From NCBI GenBank assembly GCA_016208645.1, contig JACQXP010000199.1, forward strand, positions 1 through 16,775: a DNA stretch of 16,775 bases. The letters run 5' to 3'. Both the position numbers and the translations under genes were made by a program. The notes under the pieces are model-generated. The model did no database searches, was not told where the DNA came from, and saw only the letters and a list, made by a program, of their open reading frames with translations. Origin of the DNA: Candidatus Methylomirabilota bacterium (GTDB lineage: Bacteria > Methylomirabilota > Methylomirabilia > Methylomirabilales > 2-02-FULL-66-22). Each line of letters starts with the position of its first letter. Positions within the stretch are counted from its first letter, which is position 1. Below are positions 8,352 to 14,907 of the stretch, piece by piece.

Positions 8352-9476
8352 TCAATTGGCGCTTCCCCTCCGCCGAAGGATGGTGCCGCCACCGAGCACC
8401 AACTCCGGGTCATCCGCATCGTAAAAGACCGCGGCCTGGCCCGGGGCCACGGCCCGCTGGGGTTCCTCGAAACAGAGGCGCACCCGGTCGCCTGCCAGGG
8501 GAATCAGCGCGGCGGGCGCGGGCGCCTGGGCGTACCGGACCTTGGCCAGGACCCGCTGGGGTTCGGAGAGGCGCTCGATGGCGATGAGATTCACCCGCTC
8601 CACCTCCAGCTCCCGCGTCCACAGCTCCCGTTCCCCGCCGACGACCACCTCGTTTCGCGTGGGGTCCAGATTGATCACGTAGAGGGGTTGGGAGCTGGCG
8701 ATCCCCAGGCCGCGCCGCTGCCCCACGGTGTAGAAGGCGATCCCCTGGTGCCGTCCGCAGGCTGTGCCGGCCGTATCCCGTATCGTTCCCGGCTGGATGG
8801 CCGCGCCGACGCGCTCCCGGAGATAGGCGCGGTAGTCCCGGGGCACGAAGCAGATCTCCTGGCTGTCCGGTTTGTCGGCCACCGCCAACCCCAACTCCCT
8901 GGCGAGGCGGCGGGTTTCCTCCTTCCGCAGGTGCCCCACGGGAAAGAGCGCCGCCGCCAGTTGCTCCTGGGTCAGGGTGTAGAGGAAATAGCTCTGGTCC
9001 TTGCGCGCGTCCGCCGCGCGGCGAAGCCGGTAGCGTCCCGTGGCCGGATGGTACTCCACCCGGGCGTAGTGCCCGGTGGCCACCCGCGTGGCGCCCCAGC
9101 CCCGGGCCCGCGCGTAGAGCGAGCCGAACTTCAGCCGGGAGTTGCAGGGCACGCAGGGGTTGGGCGTCTCCCCGGTGAGGTAGGCCTGGGTGAAGTACTG
9201 GATGACTTCGCGATCGAACTCCGCCTCGTAGTTGAGGACGTAGTAGGGGATCGAGAGCGCCTGGGCCACGCTCCGCGCGTCCTCGACCGCCTGGGGGGAA
9301 CAGCAACTGTCGAACCGCGCTTCCGGCGCGGCCGGGCGCAGGCTGGGCCAGATCCGCAGGGTGATCCCGACGACCGGCACGCCCTGCCGGGCAAGCAGCG
9401 CCGCCGCCACGGCGGAGTCCACGCCGCCGCTCATGGCCACGACGATCATCCCATCCGCGTCGTCGCGAGGGTTCAC
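8352..9476 (-). CDS. mnmA: tRNA-specific 2-thiouridylase MnmA
   Basis: MnmA puts sulfur on U34 of Lys, Glu and Gln tRNAs, using ATP to adenylate the base and a persulfide relayed from a cysteine desulfurase. This 374-aa protein has the PP-loop ATP site SGGVDS (16-21), the family CC-x(4-5)-DA region (DSCCSPQAVEDA, about 56-67), the NPCVPCN motif with catalytic C111, and the second catalytic cysteine C209 in SQEICFV. TGHYAR and the GQRRGLGI loop are also typical. The length is normal. A GTG start at 9476 overlaps the desulfurase stop (GTGA), which implies coupling; an ATG at 9449 (MIVVAMSGGVDS) is an alternative that fits the shorter family N-termini. Pairing with a cysteine desulfurase is a common arrangement and fits the sulfur relay, but the partner gene here carries an internal stop. 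Confidence 0.95.
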   Translation of the reverse strand: MNPRDDADGMIVVAMSGGVDSAVAAALLARQGVPVVGITLRIWPSLRPAAPEARFDSCCSPQAVEDARSVAQALSIPYYVLNYEAEFDREVIQYFTQAYLTGETPNPCVPCNSRLKFGSLYARARGWGATRVATGHYARVEYHPATGRYRLRRAADARKDQSYFLYTLTQEQLAAALFPVGHLRKEETRRLARELGLAVADKPDSQEICFVPRDYRAYLRERVGAAIQPGTIRDTAGTACGRHQGIAFYTVGQRRGLGIASSQPLYVINLDPTRNEVVVGGERELWTRELEVERVNLIAIERLSEPQRVLAKVRYAQAPAPAALIPLAGDRVRLCFEEPQRAVAPGQAAVFYDADDPELVLGGGTILRRRGSAN

Positions 9477-10651
9477 GTCCGCGCCCCCACCCCCGTGCTG
9501 GACCCCGCATGCACCCGGCGCATCCGTTCCACGATCGGCGGCAGGACCTCCAGCACGCGATCAATCTCCTCCGGCGTGGTCCCCCGACCCAGCGAGAACC
9601 GGACCGAGCCCTCCACCCGCTCCCGTGAGAGCCCCATGGCGGCAAGCACGTGCGACGGCTCCAGGGAGCCCGACGAGCAGGCCGCCCCCGAGGAGATCCC
9701 CACGCCGTATAGATCCAGGGCCAGGATCACCGACTCGGCCTCGACGCCGAGGAGGGCCAGGTTCGCCGTGTGGGGCAGTCGTTACGTGGAATGCCCGTTT
9801 CGCAGGACGCCGGGCAGCGCCGCCATCAGCCCCAGCTCCAGCCGGTCCCGCAGATCCGCCAGGCGCTTGGCCGCGCCCTCCTGGTCGTGAAGCATCAGTT
9901 CGGTCGCCCGGGCCAGTCCGACGGCGCCCGCCACGTTCTCCGTCCCGGCGCGACGCGAACGCTCCTGCGTCCCGCCGTGGATCAGGGGCTGCATCTTCGT
10001 CCCGCGCCGGATGTAGAGGGCCCCGATGCCCTTCGGCCCGTGGAGCTTGTGGCCCGAGAGGGAGAGGAGATCGACGTGAAGCGCCTCCACGTCCAGGGGA
10101 AGCTTGCCGAAGCTCTGCACGGCATCCGTATGGAAGATCACGCCGCGCTCGCGACAGATCCGCCCCACGGCCGCCAGGGGGAACAGGACGCCCGTCTCGT
10201 TGTTGCCGTGCATGAGGCTGACCAGGATGGTGTCCGGCCGGATCGCCCGCCGCACCTCGTCCGGGTTCAGGAGCCCCTGCGCGTCCACGGGGAGGCGGGT
10301 CACCTCGAATCCCTGGCGGGCCAGGTGGGCCGCGGCGGTGAGGACGGCGTGGTGTTCCACGGCGGAGATGATGACGTGGCGGCCGCGCTTCGCCTGGGCG
10401 GCGGCCACGCCCAGCAGGGCGTGGTTGTCGGCCTCGGTCCCCCCGGCGGTGAAGACGATGGTGTCCTTGTCGCCGACCCCGAGCGCCCGCGCGATGGTCG
10501 CCCGCGCCCGCTCCAGCGCCTGGCGCGCCTCCTGCCCCCAGGCATGCAGCGAGCTGGGGTTCCCGAACCGCTCCGTGAGGTAGGGCGTCATGGCCGCCAG
10601 CACCTCGGGGTGCAGCGGCGTGGTGGCATTGTGGTCGAGATAGACTCTCAT
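9473..10651 (-). pseudogene. nifS: Cysteine desulfurase (NifS/IscS type) interrupted by one in-frame TAA
   Basis: The frame reads as a complete class V PLP-dependent cysteine desulfurase, the enzyme that takes sulfur from cysteine for Fe-S clusters and thio-tRNA. It starts MRVYLDHNATTP at ATG 10651. Recognisable are H100 (VEHHAV), HGNNETG (148-154), HTDAVQS (174-180) and the PLP lysine K202 in SGHKLHGPKG. Codon 290 is TAA (9782-9784). The same frame then continues with RLPHTANLALLGVE and the catalytic cysteine C325 in SSGAACSSGS, followed by LEPSHVLAAMG, ending in a TGA that overlaps mnmA. There is no frameshift; one base change from a sense codon (for example CAA or GAA) explains the break. 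The truncated 289-aa product would lack the catalytic cysteine. Possible explanations are a sequencing or assembly error, a recent nonsense mutation, or readthrough. Confidence 0.9.
9782..9784 (-). other. In-frame TAA inside the cysteine desulfurase gene
   Basis: The minus-strand codons are CAT TCC ACG TAA CGA CTG CCC, i.e. HST-stop-RLP. Homology to the family is uninterrupted on both sides in one frame. None of the complete genes in this window ends in TAA (all end in TGA or TAG), so this is the only TAA in any coding frame here. Confidence 0.9.
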
Positions 10652-10769
10652 CCTGGTGGCTCGGGCCCGAGACGTCCGCCGTCAGCAGACGCTCGCGGGC
10701 AGAAGAGGGGTGTGGTGCTGGGGAGGACCGGACGGCGGGCGGAACACACCGGGGGAATCGAAACGCAAC

Positions 10770-10787
10770 GGCGCTGAAGACAGCGCC
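10770..10787 (-). terminator. Terminator-like hairpin after bactofilin gene
   Basis: A perfect 7-bp stem (GGCGCTG/CAGCGCC) with a 4-nt loop, 20 nt beyond the bactofilin stop. In the minus-strand transcript it is followed by GTTGCGTTTCG, which is only weakly U-rich, so termination may be partial or Rho-assisted. It separates the bactofilin gene from the cysteine desulfurase gene. Confidence 0.5.
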
Positions 10788-10807
10788 TGGCACTCAGGGG
10801 GCCGGGG

Positions 10808-11230
10808 TCACGCCCGCTCGGCCGCCTGCAGGCCCTCCTCTTTCGGCTGGAGGCGAACGACCTTGCCTTCATCCGGGCTGGCCATCTCACAGTGCCCGTT
10901 GAACAGGGCGCCCTCAGCCACCACCAAACAGGGGGTTCGGATCGTGCCGGTCACCCGGCTCGGCCGCAGGAGCTCCACGCGCTGTTTCGCGGTGATGTTC
11001 CCCTGCACCTGGCCGCTGACCACCAGGGTTCCGACCTCGATCTCGGCCTTGACCTGCCCAGGCTCGCCGATGATGAGCACCTCCTCGCCGATGATCTCGC
11101 CTTCCACCTGACCGTCAACGCGAACGGCGCCGGCGAAGCTCAGCACCCCCTTGAACTGGGTTCCCTCCCCGAGGAAGGCGCGGATCTCACCGAAGTCGGC
11201 TCCGACCCGTTCCTTGTCCCGCTTCAGCAC
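10808..11230 (-). CDS. Bactofilin (polymer-forming cytoskeletal protein)
   Basis: 140 aa from a GTG at 11230. Bactofilins polymerise without nucleotide through a right-handed beta-helix and act in cell shape, polarity or envelope enzyme placement. Residues 18-118 show the repeating short beta-strand and glycine pattern of the family: FLGEGTQFKGVLSF, VRVDGQVEGEI, LVVSGQVQGNI, SRVTGTI, ALFNG. The N- and C-terminal tails are short and charged, as usual. The GTG start follows CGGGGG about 6 nt upstream and gives a family-like N-terminus (MLKRDKERVG). An in-frame ATG at 11302 would add 24 residues of unusual Arg/Ser-rich sequence with no clear Shine-Dalgarno sequence. The promoter at 11322-11350 makes starts further upstream impossible. 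Probably its own transcription unit. Confidence 0.93.
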   Translation of the reverse strand: MLKRDKERVGADFGEIRAFLGEGTQFKGVLSFAGAVRVDGQVEGEIIGEEVLIIGEPGQVKAEIEVGTLVVSGQVQGNITAKQRVELLRPSRVTGTIRTPCLVVAEGALFNGHCEMASPDEGKVVRLQPKEEGLQAAERA

Positions 11231-11321
11231 GGCAACCCCCGAGAGTGAAGAAGACGTGTTGCTGTCAGATCGACGACGGGCGAGCGACTCGCGCGCAGGC
11301 ATCCGCTGGATGAACGCCGCC

Positions 11322-11350
11322 AAGGTAACAAAGGAAGTTGGGGCTGTCAA
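11322..11350 (-). promoter_or_regulatory. Sigma-70-type promoter for the bactofilin gene
   Basis: On the minus strand: TTGACA (11350-11345, perfect -35), a 17-nt spacer, then TACCTT (11327-11322) preceded by TGT, an extended -10. Predicted transcription start is near 11315, leaving a leader of about 85 nt before the GTG start at 11230. It lies between the permease gene stop (11418) and bactofilin, so bactofilin can be expressed independently of the transporter. Confidence 0.75.
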
Positions 11351-11417
11351 TTCGAAAGTCGGCGAATCCTGCCGGGCAACGGGCGCTTTCAGGGTCGGTC
11401 CCCCGCGCCGCCGCCGC

Positions 11418-12278
11418 CTACGTCCCGGCCACCGCCCCCGACACCAGCCCGCTCACCAGGTAGCGCTTGAAGCAATAATAGAGGATGACCGGCGGAATCG
11501 CGTAGACCGTGGAAACCGCCATGAGGAGGTTCCACGGGGCGTTGTCGGTGGTCAGGAAGTTTCCCATGGCCACGGGGATGGGGATGTTGTGTTCGCCGGT
11601 CAGCAGGAGCAGGGCATACAGGTATTCGTTCCAGGCATACAGGAAGGCGTAGGTGCCGATGGCGATCAGCGGGGGCAAGATCAGGGGGAGGTAGAGGTAC
11701 AAGAAGGTGGTGATCGCCCCGGCCCCGTCAATGGCCCCCGCCTCTTCGATCTCCGGGGGGAGCGTGCGGGCATAGTCGGACAGCACCCAGAGCGCATAGG
11801 GGGAGGCGAACGTGACCATGGCCAGGACCAACGCCAGCTTGGTGTCCAGCAGGTCGTAATCCGCCATCATCTTGAAGAAGGGGATGGACAGGAACGACGC
11901 CGGGATGATGTAGGTGAAGAGGGTCAGGCCCGAGACGAAACGGCGAAACCGGAAGTGGATCCTGGCCATGGCAAAGGAGCCCAGCGAGGCGATCAGCATG
12001 ACCGACGCCATGGTCCAGATCGCCACGATGAGGCTCGTTCCAAGCTGCTGCCAGAAGTATCTCACGAAGGGGTTGTCCTGGCCCATCGTGTAGATGTAGC
12101 TCTTCAGGGTTGGGTTGTCGATGTACAGGCCGGGCCGGAACAGGTCGTTCGTCGGCGTGAGCGACAGCAGGACCATGTAGTAGACGGGGAACAGCGTCCA
12201 GGCCAGAATCAGGACCGCCAGGATGCTGAGGCCCGCCTGGACCAGGAACCGCTTCCGCTGCTGTCCGCTCGCGCTCAT
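11418..12278 (-). CDS. CUT1-type sugar ABC transporter permease (MalG-like)
   Basis: 286 aa from ATG 12278, which overlaps the stop of the preceding permease gene in an ATGA; this coupling decides the start. It is an inner-membrane channel subunit for sugar-type uptake. The first helix is at about 17-40 (LSILAVLILAWTLFPVYYMVLLSL), with about six helices in total. The cytoplasmic EAA loop, which docks the ATPase, is at 178-200 (EEAGAIDGAGAITTFLYLYLPLI). YAWNEYLYALLLL downstream is typical of MalG-type subunits. The C-terminus (YLVSGLVSGAVAGT) resembles the usual YfvqGlv.GavKG ending. Third gene of the operon, followed by TAG and, 68 nt later, the bactofilin promoter. The substrate cannot be read from the sequence. 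Confidence 0.94.
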   Translation of the reverse strand: MSASGQQRKRFLVQAGLSILAVLILAWTLFPVYYMVLLSLTPTNDLFRPGLYIDNPTLKSYIYTMGQDNPFVRYFWQQLGTSLIVAIWTMASVMLIASLGSFAMARIHFRFRRFVSGLTLFTYIIPASFLSIPFFKMMADYDLLDTKLALVLAMVTFASPYALWVLSDYARTLPPEIEEAGAIDGAGAITTFLYLYLPLILPPLIAIGTYAFLYAWNEYLYALLLLTGEHNIPIPVAMGNFLTTDNAPWNLLMAVSTVYAIPPVILYYCFKRYLVSGLVSGAVAGT

Positions 12279-13105
12279 ATCTTGACCCACCGCAACAGCA
12301 AGAAGATGAAGAACAGCGTCACCGGCAGGGCCACGGCGAAGGTGGCCATCCCCCACTCCAGCCGGCCCATGTGGAAGGTGTACCGGTACGCCAGGGTCGC
12401 GAGCACGTGGGTCGAGTCGCCCGGGGCACCCCCAGCCAGCAGCCAGGGGACCGTGAAGTCCCCCAGCGTGAACACCATGGAGAGGAGCGTGCAGATGAGG
12501 TAGAGGTTGCGCAGGAGGGGGAAGGTGACGTACCGGAAGTTCTGCAGGGGTTGGGCCCCGTCAATGGCCGCCGCCTCGTACAACTCGCTGGGGATGGCCC
12601 GCCGCCCCGCCAGGAAGATGATGGTCCAGAAGGGGAGATACTTCCAGATGTGGAACGTGATGATCGCCCCCAGGGCGGTGTCGTGTTGTGCCAGCCAGGG
12701 GACCGACGCCAGGCCGAACTTCGTGAGGAGGTGGTTGAAGATCCCCCACTGAGAGTTGAGCATCCAGCGGAAGGAGAGGATCCCGGGGAGGGCCGGGACG
12801 GCCCAGGGGATGAGGAACAGGGCGCTCAGGATCCGGATCCACCGGTACGGGTAATCCAAGATCCCGGAGAGCAGCAGGGCCAGGAACAGCTTGAGGTTCA
12901 CCGCCACCCCGACGTACCAGACCGTATTCCAGACCGTCTGGAGAAAGATCGGGTCCTCGAAGAGCGCCCGGTAGCTGTCCCGATCCAGGGCGTAGTAGAC
13001 GCCGAAGGCCATCGGATAGATGACGAAGGCCCCGAAGAGCGCCAGCAGCGGCGCGCTGAACATGAAGCCGTGGAATGTCCGGTTGTGGAGCAAACGGGTA
13101 GTCAT
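12275..13105 (-). CDS. CUT1-type sugar ABC transporter permease (MalF-like)
   Basis: 276 aa from ATG 13105. An earlier in-frame ATG at 13150 lies in the loop of a strong hairpin and is less likely. Helix 1 is at about 14-38 (MFSAPLLALFGAFVIYPMAFGVYYA). The EAA docking loop is at 176-198 (YEAAAIDGAQPLQNFRYVTFPLL), and DFTVPWLLAGGAPGDSTHVLA near 230 matches the MalF-type GG-P motif. Between helix 1 and the DSYRALFEDPIF segment the loop is about 20 residues shorter than in most MalF-type subunits, which usually carry a FVGLxNY stretch there. It couples by ATGA to the MalG-like gene. The Shine-Dalgarno sequence is weak, so expression may be lower than that of the binding protein. Confidence 0.93.
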   Translation of the reverse strand: MTTRLLHNRTFHGFMFSAPLLALFGAFVIYPMAFGVYYALDRDSYRALFEDPIFLQTVWNTVWYVGVAVNLKLFLALLLSGILDYPYRWIRILSALFLIPWAVPALPGILSFRWMLNSQWGIFNHLLTKFGLASVPWLAQHDTALGAIITFHIWKYLPFWTIIFLAGRRAIPSELYEAAAIDGAQPLQNFRYVTFPLLRNLYLICTLLSMVFTLGDFTVPWLLAGGAPGDSTHVLATLAYRYTFHMGRLEWGMATFAVALPVTLFFIFLLLRWVKI

Positions 13106-13136
13106 CCGCGTCTCGCGGGGGGTGCGCACCAGAAAC

Positions 13137-13164
13137 GCGAAGGGGGGCATTCACCCCCCTTCGC
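13137..13164 (-). terminator. 11-bp hairpin between binding-protein and permease genes
   Basis: A perfect stem of GCGAAGGGGGG (13137-13147) and CCCCCCTTCGC (13154-13164) with a 6-nt loop, 21 nt after the binding-protein stop and 31 nt before the permease ATG. In the minus-strand transcript it is followed by GTTTC, a short U run. A stem here is typical of transporter operons where it protects or partly terminates the binding-protein message, giving more binding protein than permease. Confidence 0.65.
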
Positions 13165-13185
13165 GCCGTGGCCTTCCCTGGCGTG

Positions 13186-14613
13186 CTACTTGTACCCGGC
13201 AAAGATCGCCTTCATTCGAGCGATCGCCTCGTCAGCCGCCTTCTCGGGGGTCCACTTATCAATGGCGACACGCGCCATGGCCTTGCCCCAGATGTTCTCG
13301 TCGTAGACCTGGGAGTTGGCCGGGTGCTTCCAGTGTTCGAACGCCTTGTTGTCGCGGTCCTGGTAGATCATGGTGGCCACCGGAACGTGGGGGTCCTTCT
13401 GGCCCTTGGGTCCCTTGTGCCCCGCGCGCCAGAAGGGATCCTTCGCGACGTCGGTGAAGGCCGGGTACCAGCGGCCGTTGGCGGCCTTGACGTACTCCAG
13501 GAACCGCGCCGGCTCCAGCACGAAGCGCACGAAATCCTTGGCCAGCTTCTGCTTCTTGCTTTCCTTGGGAATGATCACCGTCTTCACCGCGCTCAGGTAG
13601 CGCGCCTTTTTCCCGTCCGGCCCGTCCGGCCACTCGATGGTGGCCATGTTGTCGAAGTAGTTGGTCTTCTGCGGGTCGTCCTTGTTGAAGAACTGGGCCG
13701 CCGGGATGCTCTGCGACGGGTTCGGCGTCATGACGATACTCTTGCTGTGGAAGCCGGCATTGTTGTCGCCGTCCGACCAGTTGGTGGCATCCGGCGGGAC
13801 GTAGCCGGAGGTGAACAGCTCCCCGAACCACTTCAGCGTCTTGATGATGGCCTCGCGGTTCTTGGGCTGGTCTGCGATCACCTTGCCGTTCTTGTCCAGC
13901 AGCTCGCCGTTAAAGGAGAGCAGGGCCATGTCGAAGTTGTACAACGTGTCGCTGGCGCGGGTGGACATGGTCATCCCGATCCCGTAGAGCTTTCCGTACT
14001 TGGCCGGGTCCTTCTTGCGCAGGGCGTCCTGGGCCTTCTTCCAGTATCCCCAGTACTCGTCCCACTTCATGGGGATCTTGGCCGGATCGTCCTGCATCCC
14101 GACCTCTCTCAACATGTCCCGCCAGTAGTGGATGTGCATGGTCTGGGCTTCGATGGGGATCCCGTAGTAGGCGCGCTTCTTGGTCTTGTTGTTCGTGACG
14201 TAGGCAACCTCGAGCATCTTCTCGTTGTAGCGGGGCCGCAGCTCCTTGATCAGGTCGGACACATCGGCGAGTTGATCGTCCCAGCCGTACTTCGGGACCA
14301 CCTGCCAGTCGTTGAAGAAACAGAAGGCCACGTCCGGCACGCGGCGGGCGATGAGGGCTGCGGTGATTTTCTTCAGCAGGTCCTCCTGCGCGGTGAAGGA
14401 GAGGTCCACCTCAACCTTCTGCTTGGCCTCGAAGTCCTTCACGATCTTCTGCATGGCGGCGTCTTCTTCGGGGTAGTACCCCTTGTTCCACCACACGACC
14501 AGCTTCTCCCCCGCGGCCGCCGTCCCCACGAGGCCCGGCCCGATGAGGGCCAGCGCCAGGCACAGGGCGGCGATCCAGGGGGCGTGCCATAGCCACCGCC
14601 TTCCTTTACCCAT
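13186..14613 (-). CDS. Sugar-type ABC transporter periplasmic substrate-binding protein
   Basis: 475 aa from ATG 14613, with an AGGAGG Shine-Dalgarno sequence 8 nt upstream. The frame stays open far upstream, antisense to pckA, but that part is not coding. Residues 1-34 are a signal peptide (WIAALCLALALIGPGLVGTAAA) with no lipobox cysteine. The mature protein begins EKLVVWWNKGYYPEEDAAMQ, the opening strand of family 1 solute-binding proteins, and includes the hinge-region GIPIEAQTMHIHYWRDML near 150. It is somewhat longer than a typical MalE-type protein. It would deliver a carbohydrate-like ligand to the two permeases next in the operon; the ligand is not identifiable. No ATPase gene follows, so a shared MsmX/UgpC-like ATPase elsewhere is likely. 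Confidence 0.93.
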   Translation of the reverse strand: MGKGRRWLWHAPWIAALCLALALIGPGLVGTAAAGEKLVVWWNKGYYPEEDAAMQKIVKDFEAKQKVEVDLSFTAQEDLLKKITAALIARRVPDVAFCFFNDWQVVPKYGWDDQLADVSDLIKELRPRYNEKMLEVAYVTNNKTKKRAYYGIPIEAQTMHIHYWRDMLREVGMQDDPAKIPMKWDEYWGYWKKAQDALRKKDPAKYGKLYGIGMTMSTRASDTLYNFDMALLSFNGELLDKNGKVIADQPKNREAIIKTLKWFGELFTSGYVPPDATNWSDGDNNAGFHSKSIVMTPNPSQSIPAAQFFNKDDPQKTNYFDNMATIEWPDGPDGKKARYLSAVKTVIIPKESKKQKLAKDFVRFVLEPARFLEYVKAANGRWYPAFTDVAKDPFWRAGHKGPKGQKDPHVPVATMIYQDRDNKAFEHWKHPANSQVYDENIWGKAMARVAIDKWTPEKAADEAIARMKAIFAGYK

Positions 14614-14691
14614 TGTTCTTCCTCCTCTCCCCTCTCGGGGTGACGCTCCGGGCGAACCGCCCGCAGGTTCTGGGAAACGCATGGGGATGGG

Positions 14692-14730
14692 GGCGCCGTC
14701 TGGCAACGCCAGCCACCCGGCGCCGGCGCC
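14692..14730 (-). promoter_or_regulatory. Nested inverted repeats in the leader of the binding-protein gene
   Basis: GGCGCC at 14692-14697 can pair with either half of the perfect palindrome GGCGCCGGCGCC at 14719-14730. Inside sits CTGGC-AAC-GCCAG (14700-14712). This element lies immediately downstream of the predicted start of the transporter transcript, so it could be an operator or a structured RNA leader. The alternative is a chance result of high GC content. Confidence 0.4.
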
Positions 14731-14738
14731 ACCGGAAG

Positions 14739-14766
14739 CTAATACCAGGGGCCCGCAGCTTGTCAA
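14739..14766 (-). promoter_or_regulatory. Sigma-70-type promoter for the ABC transporter operon
   Basis: On the minus strand: TTGACA (14766-14761), a 16-nt spacer, then TATTAG (14744-14739) preceded by TGG, an extended -10. Predicted start is near 14732, giving a leader of about 120 nt to the ATG at 14613. It diverges from the pckA promoter; the two -35 boxes are 35 nt apart. Confidence 0.7.
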
Positions 14767-14774
14767 GGGTAAAA

Positions 14775-14793
14775 GGGGGCGGGGGCGGGCGGG
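14775..14793 (+). promoter_or_regulatory. G-quadruplex motif between divergent promoters
   Basis: Four G-runs (5, 5, 3, 3) separated by single cytosines: GGGGGCGGGGGCGGGCGGG. One-nucleotide loops are known to favour very stable parallel quadruplexes. It sits exactly between the -35 boxes of the two divergent promoters, on the strand that is non-template for pckA. Confidence 0.6.
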
Positions 14794-14801
14794 AAACAAC
14801 C

Positions 14802-14831
14802 TTGACTTCATCCGGGAAAGCCTGCTAAGTT
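14802..14831 (+). promoter_or_regulatory. Sigma-70-type promoter for pckA
   Basis: TTGACT (14802-14807), an 18-nt spacer, then TAAGTT (14826-14831) preceded by TGC, an extended -10. Predicted start is near 14838, about 70 nt before the pckA ATG. The -10 match is modest. Confidence 0.55.
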
Positions 14832-14907
14832 GCCCGGCGTCCTGGCCGCCCGGCGCGGTCCTCGGCGCGCGGTCTCCCCGCAGCTCCACCAGGCTTCGGA
14901 GGCGTTC

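Noticed and set aside
8256..10777. Long plus-strand open frames across mnmA, nifS and the adjacent gap
   Set aside because: They are antisense to recognised enzyme genes and have biased, domain-free translations.
11231..11350. A longer bactofilin starting at TTG 11350
   Set aside because: That TTG is part of the -35 box of the promoter, so it would not be transcribed from it.
13168..14592. A 474-codon plus-strand open frame rich in Val/Leu/Gly/His
   Set aside because: It is antisense to the binding-protein gene, which has a signal peptide and family motifs.
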